A stretch of 64,000 bases of DNA, from positions 558,001 to 622,000 of the forward strand of contig CANNGL010000001.1 of assembly GCA_947504205.1 (NCBI GenBank), written 5' to 3'. Shown here piece after piece: positions 34,724 to 42,610 of the stretch (within the stretch, counting starts at the first letter, position 1; each line of letters begins with the position of its first letter). Under the pieces are notes generated by a model, which ran no database searches, was not told the DNA's origin, and saw only the letters and a list, made by a program, of their open reading frames with translations. The translations under genes and the position numbers were made by a program. Source of the DNA: an uncultured Litoreibacter sp. Its GTDB lineage: Bacteria; Pseudomonadota; Alphaproteobacteria; Rhodobacterales; Rhodobacteraceae.

Positions 34724-36259
34724 CTAACTTTGGTTGCTGATGATTTTTGCCGCTTTGTGACCAATCATCATGCTTGGCGCATTGGTGTTGGCGGACGTGA
34801 TCTGCGGCATCACTGAGGCGTCAGCGACCCAAAGCCCCTCCACATGTTTCAGCTTCAGATCGGGGGCAACAGGATGCACATCACGGCCCATCGCCAGCGT
34901 TCCAACCGGATGATAGGCCGTGCCGCAATGAGATCGGATATAATCTTCAATCTCATCGTCCGTGACCACGGATTTGGCAGGGAACACCTCTGGGGCGGCA
35001 TGGGCACCGAATTGGGCGCGCGCCAGTATTTCGCGCAGCCTTTTAAACCCCGCAACAAGGATGGTCACATCCGCTACGTCGCTCAGTAGGCCAAGATCTA
35101 TATCTGGCGGATCATGTGGATTTTTTGATGACAGCGTCAAACTTCCGCGCGATGTAGGACGGCATACCCCCACATCGGCGAAAAAGCCTGAACCGGTGGT
35201 AATTTTCCTGCCATTGTAGCCCATCATATAAGGAATGAAGTGGGTTTGGACATCAGGGCGCGCGTCCCCGTCATCTCCGATGGGGGCCGCTCTGAAAAAT
35301 GCACCTGCTTCGACAAAATTGGATGTCAGCCGCCCTTTGCGACGTAGCAGCCAATGAAGAGGTGAGGCGGCCCAAGCGAGCGTTTGATCAAGCGTCAGCC
35401 CGTAGCCTGAGTTCGCTCCTTTGTGGTGAACACCAATGGTCGGGTGATCATGCAGATTGCCCCCAACACCGGGTGCATTCCGAAGCACTTGAATGCCTAT
35501 CTCCTGCAGATGATCCGCCGGACCGATTCCGGATCGCATTAGGATGGCGGGAGAGCCGATGCTGCCCGCGCTCAGAATGATGCCTCGCCGGGCCGTAATG
35601 ATCCGTCCGTCGACAAGCAATACACGTTTGGCCCGGTCGTTCTCGAACTCGATCCGGTTCACATTCGCTTGTGTCAAAACCTCACAGCGGCCTGAGTTTT
35701 GTGCCGGGCGCAGGAACGCATCTGCGGCCGACCAACGGCGCCCATTGCGCATATTGGTGTGGAATACGCCGGCACTTTCGCGTTCCGGTATTGGTGGAGC
35801 CAAGCCGTTGGACCCAAGGGACAACCCGAAGGCCTCGGAAATGTCATGGGGATCAGGAAGTCTGCGCGGGCTTATAACCGCTTCGACCTCTTCGAAATCA
35901 GCGACGACATTCGCCCAGCTCCATTCGGGCATATTCCAGTTGTCGAAATCATCGCGTCGGCCCCTGAACCAGACCATGGAGTTGATCGAGCTTGATCCAC
36001 CTAACATCTTGCCACGATTAACTGTGAGATTGCGGCTCGTGGCACTTTCTTGGGGGGCGGATTTATATCGCCAATCCCTGCGGCTTCCCATCGTGTAGAG
36101 AAGGCCGAAAGGTATTTTGACCTGTGGCACTGCATCGGACCGACCTGCCTCCAAAACGCAAACGGTGCCTTTTCCCGATGCGGCAAGGCCACTGGCTAAA
36201 GCACAACCGGCAGAGCCCGCGCCGAGGACGACAAAGTCAAATTCCATTGCTGTACTCAT
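34724..36259 (-). CDS. GMC family FAD-dependent oxidoreductase
   Basis: 511 residues. The FAD dinucleotide motif is VLGAGSAGCALASGLAASG near the start, followed by the GMC signatures GKMLGGSSSINSMVWFRG and ILSAGSIGSPAILMRSGIG, and the C-terminal catalytic block HCGTAYHPVGTLAMG with the active-site His and SANTNAPSMMIGHKAA. Choline dehydrogenase, alcohol dehydrogenases and polyethylene-glycol dehydrogenases share this fold, so the alcohol substrate is not defined. The bet genes are not adjacent. ATG 36259 is chosen; the ribosome binding site is weak and 36247 is an alternative. It converges on the creatinase gene. Confidence 0.9.
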   Translation of the reverse strand: MSTAMEFDFVVLGAGSAGCALASGLAASGKGTVCVLEAGRSDAVPQVKIPFGLLYTMGSRRDWRYKSAPQESATSRNLTVNRGKMLGGSSSINSMVWFRGRRDDFDNWNMPEWSWANVVADFEEVEAVISPRRLPDPHDISEAFGLSLGSNGLAPPIPERESAGVFHTNMRNGRRWSAADAFLRPAQNSGRCEVLTQANVNRIEFENDRAKRVLLVDGRIITARRGIILSAGSIGSPAILMRSGIGPADHLQEIGIQVLRNAPGVGGNLHDHPTIGVHHKGANSGYGLTLDQTLAWAASPLHWLLRRKGRLTSNFVEAGAFFRAAPIGDDGDARPDVQTHFIPYMMGYNGRKITTGSGFFADVGVCRPTSRGSLTLSSKNPHDPPDIDLGLLSDVADVTILVAGFKRLREILARAQFGAHAAPEVFPAKSVVTDDEIEDYIRSHCGTAYHPVGTLAMGRDVHPVAPDLKLKHVEGLWVADASVMPQITSANTNAPSMMIGHKAAKIISNQS

Positions 36260-36498
36260 GAGACGAGCTGATAACTGACCACACGATATTCTAATCGTGC
36301 CCGCAGGCAAGCGCGTCGAACAACTTATTCACGGCTCGAATTGTTCGCGTGGTCGCAACTTTAGTCGCAAACATGCGGACCAGAAACGCAGTGTTGGCCA
36401 ACGCGGTTGGTGATGGAGTTATCCATCGAGGGTATGGAGATTTTGCCAAAACGCACGTTGTGCTAAAACATCGCCCAAGCACAAAGAAAGGGTGAGCG

Positions 36499-37269
36499 AT
36501 GAAACGCGATTACCTGTCAATCAATCGAGATACATGGGACGCCGATGCAGCCAACTGGGTTGGTTTCGCCGAAGCCCATTGGCGTCTCGACCCTCCGAAA
36601 TGGGGCACGTGGGGAAACCCGGAAGAGGGCCTGAACCTGTTGCCTGCAGACATGACCGATATGGACGCCATCGAACTGGGATGTGGGACGGGTTACGTTT
36701 CCTACTGGATGACACGCCGTGGTGCACGGGTCACCGGCATAGATATCTCGGCCGAACAACTGGCCACAGCGCGCAGGCTTGCCGCGGAGCACAGCGCAGA
36801 GATCAATTTTATCGAAGGCAATGCCGAGACAACAGGCTTGCAGGAGGCGTCCTTTGATTTCGCGATTTCGGAATATGGTGCGTCGATTTGGTGCGCTCCG
36901 GATAAGTGGTTGCGAGAAGCATGGCGATTGCTTCGTCCGGGGGGACGATTGGTGTTTCTTGGAAATCATCCACTATCGCTGCTTTGCTCGCCCCTTGATG
37001 GATCGCCCGCTGACTGGACGCTGCATCGTCCATACCGTGACATGTGGGGCGCGGATTGGACGGAAGTGGAGTTCGAGCCGACCGGTGTATGCTTCAATCT
37101 CACTATATCTGACTGGATGGCACTGTTTGCCGAGATCGGTTTTCAAATCACGAACTATCAAGAACTCTATGCACCTGAAGACGCCTTAGGAACACGCGCT
37201 GCAATCCCTGCCGATTGGGCAAAAAGCTACCCGGTTGAACAGGTTTGGCACTTGGTGAAACCTGATTGA
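36499..37269 (+). CDS. Class I SAM-dependent methyltransferase
   Basis: 256 residues with the Rossmann methyltransferase motifs: IELGCGTGYVSYWMTRRGA (motif I, glycine loop), GIDISAEQLATARRL (motif II acidic residue), ISEYGASIW (motif IV) and LRPGGRLVFLG (motif VI). Motif IV and the tryptophan-rich N-terminus (WVGFAEAHWRLDPPKWGTW) resemble small-molecule methyltransferases of the Methyltransf_11/25 type. The substrate is unknown. AAAGGGTG precedes the ATG. It is followed 17 bases later by a GNAT gene in the same direction, probably one transcription unit. Confidence 0.85.
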   Translation: MKRDYLSINRDTWDADAANWVGFAEAHWRLDPPKWGTWGNPEEGLNLLPADMTDMDAIELGCGTGYVSYWMTRRGARVTGIDISAEQLATARRLAAEHSAEINFIEGNAETTGLQEASFDFAISEYGASIWCAPDKWLREAWRLLRPGGRLVFLGNHPLSLLCSPLDGSPADWTLHRPYRDMWGADWTEVEFEPTGVCFNLTISDWMALFAEIGFQITNYQELYAPEDALGTRAAIPADWAKSYPVEQVWHLVKPD

Positions 37270-37286
37270 TGGCATAGCTGATAAGC

Positions 37287-38042
37287 ATGAATGCTTTCAA
37301 GAGAACCGCAACGCCTTCCGAGGCCCTGCGTCGTGATTACCTGAAGTCGCTCTCCGAGCCGCAAGAATGGTTTCTTGAGGAACTCGTACAGTCAGGTGAA
37401 GTTTGGGAGATGCCGGGGACAGGGTATGGCGTTTTCCACGAAGGGACACTTGTTGAGTTCTTCATGGCAAACGCACGGGACGCTGTATCCGGCTTGACTG
37501 AGCTGAGAGACGTCAGGCCATTTGAAGTGGCGCTCTGTAAGTCCTTTGATCAGGCTTTGCTAGAGGCGGCCACGGCGCTCGGTGGTGCGGTGTCCGAAGT
37601 TGGATTTCTCTTTCGCAAACGTAATCGGGTCAATCTTACAAAGCCCGAAGGGTTTCGGATTGTGAGCGCGAACCCGCGCGACCTTGAAGAAGCCTGCAAG
37701 GTTGGAGGGGATTTCTTTTCTTCCCGAGAAGAAGTCGTAGAACTTCTGAATTCCGGCTGTCTTTGGATTGCCTGGTGCCAGAGCGAAATTGTCGGGTGCG
37801 GCGTCACTTCGGAGTTGGGCAAACCGTTCAACGCAGTCGATGTCGGGATGGTGGTCAGTAAACTTCGGCGCAATCAGGGCTTCGGTACAGCAATTGTGAT
37901 GGCGCTTTCCAACGCGCTTGAGGGGGAAGGTAAGATGCCAATTTGCGGATGTGCGAAACGCAACGTTGCATCCAAGAACACGTTGGAGCGGGCAGGCTTC
38001 GTTTCTGAGCACAGGCTATTGCGGATACAGTTTCCTGCCTAG
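37287..38042 (+). CDS. GNAT family N-acetyltransferase
   Basis: 251 residues. Only the C-terminal half (about 125-250) looks like a GNAT fold: VGMVVSKLRRNQGFGTAIVM is the acetyl-CoA pyrophosphate loop (R-x-x-Q-G-x-G/A), followed by ASKNTLERAGFVSEHRLL at the end. The N-terminal half is divergent (EEWF-like EPQEWFLEELVQSGEVWEM) and may be a degenerate second GNAT domain, as in tandem-GNAT proteins. The substrate is unknown. It is probably co-transcribed with the methyltransferase upstream. Confidence 0.75.
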   Translation: MNAFKRTATPSEALRRDYLKSLSEPQEWFLEELVQSGEVWEMPGTGYGVFHEGTLVEFFMANARDAVSGLTELRDVRPFEVALCKSFDQALLEAATALGGAVSEVGFLFRKRNRVNLTKPEGFRIVSANPRDLEEACKVGGDFFSSREEVVELLNSGCLWIAWCQSEIVGCGVTSELGKPFNAVDVGMVVSKLRRNQGFGTAIVMALSNALEGEGKMPICGCAKRNVASKNTLERAGFVSEHRLLRIQFPA

Positions 38043-38165
38043 ATCGAGTCCACATTGACCACTGACCTAAATTGAGCAGCCACCGTTGTTTGTCAGCCGT
38101 CTTTAAGGCGTCAGATGAAAGTTTCGAGCCGGATTGCCTGGCGCTGCGCGGAGCAAGGATGTCAG

Positions 38166-39455
38166 CTATTCGGCTTCTACGGCCAGTTGTTTCACCAAAG
38201 CCAGAGTCAATATCACCGCGATGAAAAGAAACGCTGCACCGACAACCCATGCGATAGGTGTGGTGTAAATCTCGGCAACGGCTCCGGCGAGAACCAGACC
38301 CAATGCGGCCCCCAACTGTTGTATCAGCGATCTCAAAGATAGCATGGTCGATCGCTGACGGTCTTCGACGCAACGATGCAGAATGCTGCTGGCAGGTGTC
38401 TCGCTAACGCCAAGGCACACGGAATACAGTATGAAAACGCCCGCAAAGCCGAAGATGCTGCCTTGTAACGCCAATGCAATTTGAACGGCGGCAAGGCACG
38501 TAAACGTTGCCGCAAGCGTCATTGCGTGCTGTCGCTTGAAGATCCGGCTGACATACGGTGACAAAGATGCGCCGAAAGCGATGGAAAAGAAGTAGGTCGC
38601 GGTCAGCGCGCCGATGACAGTATTTGCGTAGCCCTCGTCCAGCATTGGTTTTGCGTGGGTTGGCCAGAGAACCTCGACCGGGTTGGTTGCCATCAGGAAA
38701 AATACCAGCGCTGCTAAGAGAAGTGAGAGCGCTGGATGTCTTACCGCAAGAAAACCCGCGTCTTTGATCACCAAGGGCACATTTGCGAACCCCTGTCTGA
38801 GTGCGCGGGGATCCATCGGACGTGGTTTTTCGACAATGACCAGCATCGTAAAGACAAACACGCCCAGCATCACACCGAAGCTCGCTGCATAGGACACGTC
38901 ATAGATGCTGAAACCGAGGCGCTCCGCGACCGGGCCGAAAATATCGGGCAGAAGGCCGCCCAAAACCGCGCCAATGGCCAAGCCTATGGCGTTGGCCGAC
39001 TGCGCTTTGGCCAGCGCGGGCTGGACATCCACATTAGGTGATGTGGCCTTGAACGTCTCCACAAACCACGCATCGAGCGTCCCTGACCGAAGCGCACGTC
39101 CAAAACCGATGAACGCAAAGGAAAGTGCGAGAACATAGAAATCGCTGGTTGAGAGAAAGAGCGCGAGCGAAATCAAACTGGCGACGACGGCTGTCAGAAA
39201 AACCGGCTTGCGTCCGATACTGTCCGCCAAGCCGCCGAAAGGCAGCTCCATCGCCATGGTCGTGAGCGAGTAAATCCCGAAGAGAAGCGATATCTGAAAG
39301 AGGTCCATGCCCCGGTCGGTTAATGCCAGAGCAACAACAGCAACGGTCAGGCCCATCGCAAACCGATCAAGAAACTGGTGTACCTGAAACACCCGGATAT
39401 GCCGTCGTGCCGAACCGGTGAGTGTTGCGAAGGAAAACTCTGTTTCTGTTGCCAT
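38166..39455 (-). CDS. MFS transporter
   Basis: About 429 residues with some 12 hydrophobic helices. The major-facilitator signature between helices 2 and 3 is visible as GGLADSIGRKPVFL, and a similar loop appears in the second half (SPYVSRIFKRQHAM). The charged loop VEKPRPMDPRALRQGF joins the two six-helix halves. The 12-helix layout fits drug or metabolite efflux/uptake, with no substrate clue. ATG 39455 is taken; a GTG at 39488 with AAAGG upstream is an alternative. It converges with the GNAT gene at 37287-38042. Confidence 0.87.
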   Translation of the reverse strand: MATETEFSFATLTGSARRHIRVFQVHQFLDRFAMGLTVAVVALALTDRGMDLFQISLLFGIYSLTTMAMELPFGGLADSIGRKPVFLTAVVASLISLALFLSTSDFYVLALSFAFIGFGRALRSGTLDAWFVETFKATSPNVDVQPALAKAQSANAIGLAIGAVLGGLLPDIFGPVAERLGFSIYDVSYAASFGVMLGVFVFTMLVIVEKPRPMDPRALRQGFANVPLVIKDAGFLAVRHPALSLLLAALVFFLMATNPVEVLWPTHAKPMLDEGYANTVIGALTATYFFSIAFGASLSPYVSRIFKRQHAMTLAATFTCLAAVQIALALQGSIFGFAGVFILYSVCLGVSETPASSILHRCVEDRQRSTMLSLRSLIQQLGAALGLVLAGAVAEIYTTPIAWVVGAAFLFIAVILTLALVKQLAVEAE

Positions 39456-39667
39456 GTTCGCAACATCGACGTTGCTGCCGCCCTGCACAATACCTTTGCC
39501 GAGCGGGACGCTATCCCACCGGCATCAAAATGGTCGTTAGAACAATAGCAGCGAAAGCCCATTTGATCCCGCTGAGCTGTCCCAGGTATCGCATTTGGTC
39601 ATCCCGCAACTCAAAAGGTCTGTGAGGAGTACATAACTACCGAAAAGCTATCTGCTATGTTGTCGAA

Positions 39668-40156
39668 ATGAGAGCTGCCAGGAAATATGATTTCCGCAAA
39701 GTGACGATGGATGATTTGCCTCTGCTGATGAAGTGGCAAGTACAGCCGCATGTCAGCGACTGGTGCGGTTCTGATGAGGCCTATGATCAAGAGGATCTAA
39801 GCGATCCTCGGGTGTCGCGTTGGGTCGTCTCGATTGATGGACGCGCATTTGCGTTCATGCAGGACTACACCGTGCATGAGTGGGAAGATCATCACTTTGC
39901 CCAACTTCCGAAGGGCGCCCGCGGGATAGATCAATACATCGGTGATCCCAAAATGATTGCAATTGGTCATGGCACCGCGTTCATCAAAGCGAGAATGAAG
40001 TCTCTCTTTGCGAATGGAGCGCCCGTGATCGCAACCGATCCTCACCCAGACAACAAACGAGCGATTGCAGTCTACGAAAAGCTGGGCTTCAAACCGTCAG
40101 GTCGACCTCAAGAAACACCGTGGGGCCTGATATCTCCGATGATAGCTGAGCCTTAA
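39668..40156 (+). CDS. GNAT acetyltransferase of the AAC(6')-like branch
   Basis: 162 residues. The order of blocks follows aminoglycoside 6'-acetyltransferases of the AAC(6')-Ib group and related chromosomal enzymes: FRKVTMDDLPLLMKWQVQPH, RAFAFMQDYTVHEW, ARGIDQYIGDPKMIAIGHGT and ATDPHPDNKRAIAVYEKLGF. The last segment contains the acetyl-CoA Asn and Tyr contacts. Chromosomal members of this branch are mostly uncharacterised and need not confer resistance. It stands alone; about 180 bases lie between it and the divergent MFS gene. Confidence 0.8.
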   Translation: MRAARKYDFRKVTMDDLPLLMKWQVQPHVSDWCGSDEAYDQEDLSDPRVSRWVVSIDGRAFAFMQDYTVHEWEDHHFAQLPKGARGIDQYIGDPKMIAIGHGTAFIKARMKSLFANGAPVIATDPHPDNKRAIAVYEKLGFKPSGRPQETPWGLISPMIAEP

Positions 40157-40205
40157 GCTCGACGCGGCAAAGTTCCGCAAACCATCCTTGTGTGTATGTT
40201 GGGGC

Positions 40206-40346
40206 CTAGCGCCAGAAGGCCAGGTACTCGATGAGGTCCATCAGCTTTCGGGCGAGGAAGATGTGGTGTTCCCATCCGAAATAGAAATTCAGCGCCAAGG
40301 CGAACAACACCACAGCGCCGAGAATGATTGCTAGCCTATTGGTCAC
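40206..40346 (-). CDS. 46-residue membrane peptide downstream of gap
   Basis: Starting from a GTG at 40346 the frame reads VTNRLAIILGAVVLFALALN and ends LARKLMDLIEYLAFWR, with one membrane helix (about 5-23). GAGG lies 11 bases before the GTG. The gene starts 19 bases after the gap stop on the same strand. From memory, small proteins beginning MTNR and ending in a similar AFWR follow gap in other Rhodobacteraceae, which supports a conserved gene of unknown function. Confidence 0.6.
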   Translation of the reverse strand: MTNRLAIILGAVVLFALALNFYFGWEHHIFLARKLMDLIEYLAFWR

Positions 40347-40365
40347 CTGCGCGACGGCCTCGAGT

Positions 40366-41367
40366 TTATTGGAGGCGTCCCATCATCGCAGCCACGTCGG
40401 CCATGCGGCAGGAGAAGCCCCATTCATTGTCATACCAGGCCAGCACCCGAACAGTGCGCCCGCCGACAACCTTAGTTTGGTCGGGAGCAAAAATCGAGGA
40501 ATGTGTGGTATGATTAAAGTCGATGGAGACCTTTGGTTCGGGGTCATAGGAAAGCACGGCACCCATATGCCCAGCGGCGGCTTCTTCGACGATTGCGTTC
40601 ACGCTTTCAACGGTCACGCCTTTCTTGGCTTCGAAAGTCAGATCCACTGCGGAAACGTTGGGGGTTGGTACGCGCATAGCGGTTCCGTCCAGCTTTCCTG
40701 CCAGTTCGGGTAGAACTTCACCGATGGCCTTGGCTGCACCGGTTGATGTCGGGATCATTGCCATTGCGGCGGCACGGGCGCGGTAGAGATCCTTGTGGCG
40801 GCGATCCAGCGTGGGCTGGTCGCCCGTGTAGGAATGGATCGTGGTCATGATGCCCCGTTCGATCCCGATGGTTTCGTGCAAAACCTTCGCCAGTGGTGCC
40901 AGACAGTTCGTGGTGCAAGACCCATTGGAGATAATCCGGTTGGCTGGCTCCATGTCACGATGGTTGACGCCGTATACGATGGTCTTGTCGACATTCTTGG
41001 CCGGGGCCGATATCAGAACGCGCTCTGCGCCGCGATCAAGGTGCACTTTGGAGGTATGCCCGTCATTGAACTTGCCGGTGCATTCCATCACCACATCAAC
41101 ACCCTGCCAGTCAAGCTCGGTCGGATCGTAGGTAGAAAAGACCTTCATCGGCCCGCGTCCGATATCCATAGTATCACCAGCCACCTTCACCTCGTTACCG
41201 AAGCGACCGTGGACGCTGTCATATTTCAGAAGGTGCGCATTTGTTTCGATTGGGCCGGTGGCATTGATGGCGACGACCTGAACGTCATTGCGCCCGCTTT
41301 CCGCAATATGTGCCAGTGTGGAACGTCCAATGCGGCCAAAACCGTTAATCGCTACTGTGGTGGTCAT
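40366..41367 (-). CDS. gap: Glyceraldehyde-3-phosphate dehydrogenase, GapB-like
   Basis: 333 residues, full-length phosphorylating GAPDH. The NAD(P) fold starts INGFGRIGRSTLAHI; the catalytic Cys151 is in ISNGSCTTNCLAP, and the His is in TTIHSYTGDQ. The residue after VAIN (35-36) is Ala rather than the Asp that holds the NAD ribose, giving VVAINATGPIETNAHLLKYD. B. subtilis GapB has the same Asn-Ala exchange and prefers NADP for gluconeogenesis. That suggests a biosynthetic role here, possibly alongside a separate glycolytic gap. The 46-residue peptide follows on the same strand. Confidence 0.96.
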   Translation of the reverse strand: MTTTVAINGFGRIGRSTLAHIAESGRNDVQVVAINATGPIETNAHLLKYDSVHGRFGNEVKVAGDTMDIGRGPMKVFSTYDPTELDWQGVDVVMECTGKFNDGHTSKVHLDRGAERVLISAPAKNVDKTIVYGVNHRDMEPANRIISNGSCTTNCLAPLAKVLHETIGIERGIMTTIHSYTGDQPTLDRRHKDLYRARAAAMAMIPTSTGAAKAIGEVLPELAGKLDGTAMRVPTPNVSAVDLTFEAKKGVTVESVNAIVEEAAAGHMGAVLSYDPEPKVSIDFNHTTHSSIFAPDQTKVVGGRTVRVLAWYDNEWGFSCRMADVAAMMGRLQ

Positions 41368-41442
41368 CTGCCTGTAACTCCCGATACCATGCCCTCGTGC
41401 ACTCTATAGGCGGCTCACGGCGGTCGGGAAAGCTTTGTGTCA

Positions 41443-41555
41443 GAAAAAGCCCCAGAATTTCAAACTGTTAGCGATAACAGCCGCGGATTGTCTCTGTGGT
41501 CGATACGGTCAAAGGTCACGTTAGCGCAAACGCTGCTCTCCATTTCGGGAATTTC
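41443..41555 (-). ncRNA. Possible 6S RNA (ssrS) downstream of zapA
   Basis: The 200 bases between zapA and gap carry no gene. On the minus strand the segment has closing arms TCCCGAAAT (41542-41550) and ATTCTGGGG, an internal perfect hairpin CTGTTA-TCGC-TAACAG (41465-41480), the block CCGCGGCTG, and a terminator-like GGGGCTTTTTCTG at the 3' end. In many proteobacteria the 6S RNA gene follows zapA, which is the main reason for this call. The predicted length (about 110 nt) is shorter than typical 6S RNAs, so this is tentative. Confidence 0.35.
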
Positions 41556-41570
41556 GGATCGGACCGGGTA

Positions 41571-41954
41571 TCAGACGGCGTTGGTTTTAAGTGATTCTGC
41601 CAGTGACTCAGCACGAGCTGCGATTTCTGCAAAGCTGTCGGTGACCGAATTGGGGATGACGGCAACTTCCACGCGCTCCGCAGGAGCATCCTTGAGCGAC
41701 ATGTTATCACGCTGCAATGCGTGCAGCTTTTCCTCGGCAGAGCGCAGTTCCTCCTCCAGACCTGCGGTCTTATCGGCGAGCATCAGGCCCGCCATCAACA
41801 ACATCCTGGATTCGGGCATCCGGCCGATCTGGTCAGCCAGAACGCTGGCCTCGTTGTCGAGTAGCTTTGCGGCAGATTGCAGAAAGTGTTCCTCGCCAGT
41901 CTGGCAAGCTACCTGAAAAATCCGTCCGCCGATTTCAATATCTACTTCAGGCAT
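41571..41954 (-). CDS. zapA: Cell division protein ZapA
   Basis: 127 residues. ZapA binds FtsZ and cross-links its filaments at the septum. The N-terminal fold is VDIEIGGRIFQVACQTGEEHFLQSAA, with the conserved arginine/glutamate helices and SRMLLMAGLMLADKTA, followed by a coiled coil (LEEELRSAEEKLHALQ). It begins one base after the stop of the coiled-coil gene upstream, so the two are co-translated. Confidence 0.92.
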   Translation of the reverse strand: MPEVDIEIGGRIFQVACQTGEEHFLQSAAKLLDNEASVLADQIGRMPESRMLLMAGLMLADKTAGLEEELRSAEEKLHALQRDNMSLKDAPAERVEVAVIPNSVTDSFAEIAARAESLAESLKTNAV

Positions 41955-41955
41955 C

Positions 41956-42408
41956 TTAGGCCTCCTTCACGAGCGGTGCGAGTTCTGCCAGAATTTCATC
42001 AAGCTCGGCGCGTTGCGCCTGATTTGCGGCCTTGAGATGATCAAGCTCTGCAGCGAGCGCCATATTCACGGTGCCCGAGGCATCCTGATGCTCGACATTG
42101 GCGGCGCGCAGCTTGTCGTTGTTCTCGCGCAGGCTTTTAATGACATCGAGCAGGCGTTTGTTTTCGGTGCCGGCCTGACCCAGCCTGTCTGACAGTCGAA
42201 TAACGCGGGTTTCCAGTCGTTCGATACGGGCTACGTGCTTTTCACGACTGGCTACGAGCCGCGCGTTGGTAGCGCGCTCAACTTCCAGTTCTTCCTGAAG
42301 GTCAGGATCCGGTCCAGCGGCATCGGCTGATGGCCTGCTCGCAATCTCCTGTGCAATCTCGTCCAGCGCGGCTGTGATCCTGCGCTCCAGCTCAGCAATA
42401 TCCGCCAA
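41956..42408 (-). CDS. Coiled-coil protein paired with ZapA
   Basis: 150 residues, nearly all helical and charged, with heptad patterns through most of the length (ARIERLETRVIRLSDRLGQA, LLDVIKSLRENNDKLRA). There is no membrane segment. In Caulobacter a coiled-coil protein, ZauP, is encoded with zapA and links ZapA to the Z-ring. The position and architecture here are the same, but coiled-coil sequences are too repetitive to confirm homology by eye. It diverges from tkt. Confidence 0.75.
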   Translation of the reverse strand: MADIAELERRITAALDEIAQEIASRPSADAAGPDPDLQEELEVERATNARLVASREKHVARIERLETRVIRLSDRLGQAGTENKRLLDVIKSLRENNDKLRAANVEHQDASGTVNMALAAELDHLKAANQAQRAELDEILAELAPLVKEA

Positions 42409-42551
42409 TTTTGCCCCCTTACGACAATATTCTTCTCACTAAAACCAATGCGGTCGAATCGCTTGGTCCCTCTTGGTACTGAGTTTAGCCAAGCTGAAAG
42501 GGAATTTCGCCCCCCTTTGCGCGATCGCGACCGCATTTGGCCTGCATCCGC

Positions 42552-42579
42552 TTGAACTTCACGCATGGGCTGGTATCAC
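42552..42579 (+). promoter_or_regulatory. Candidate tkt promoter
   Basis: TTGAAC (42552-42557), a 16-base spacer and TATCAC (42574-42579), about 30 bases before the GTG start of tkt. Confidence 0.4.
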
Positions 42580-42610
42580 GCTGCGAAGAACCAGCATTAG
42601 GGGATATTCC

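Noticed and set aside
39489-39667. Short minus-strand frame (27 codons, MRYLGQLSGIKWAFAAIVLT...)
   Set aside because: Too short and without a clear ribosome binding site. It might be a remnant peptide but cannot be supported.
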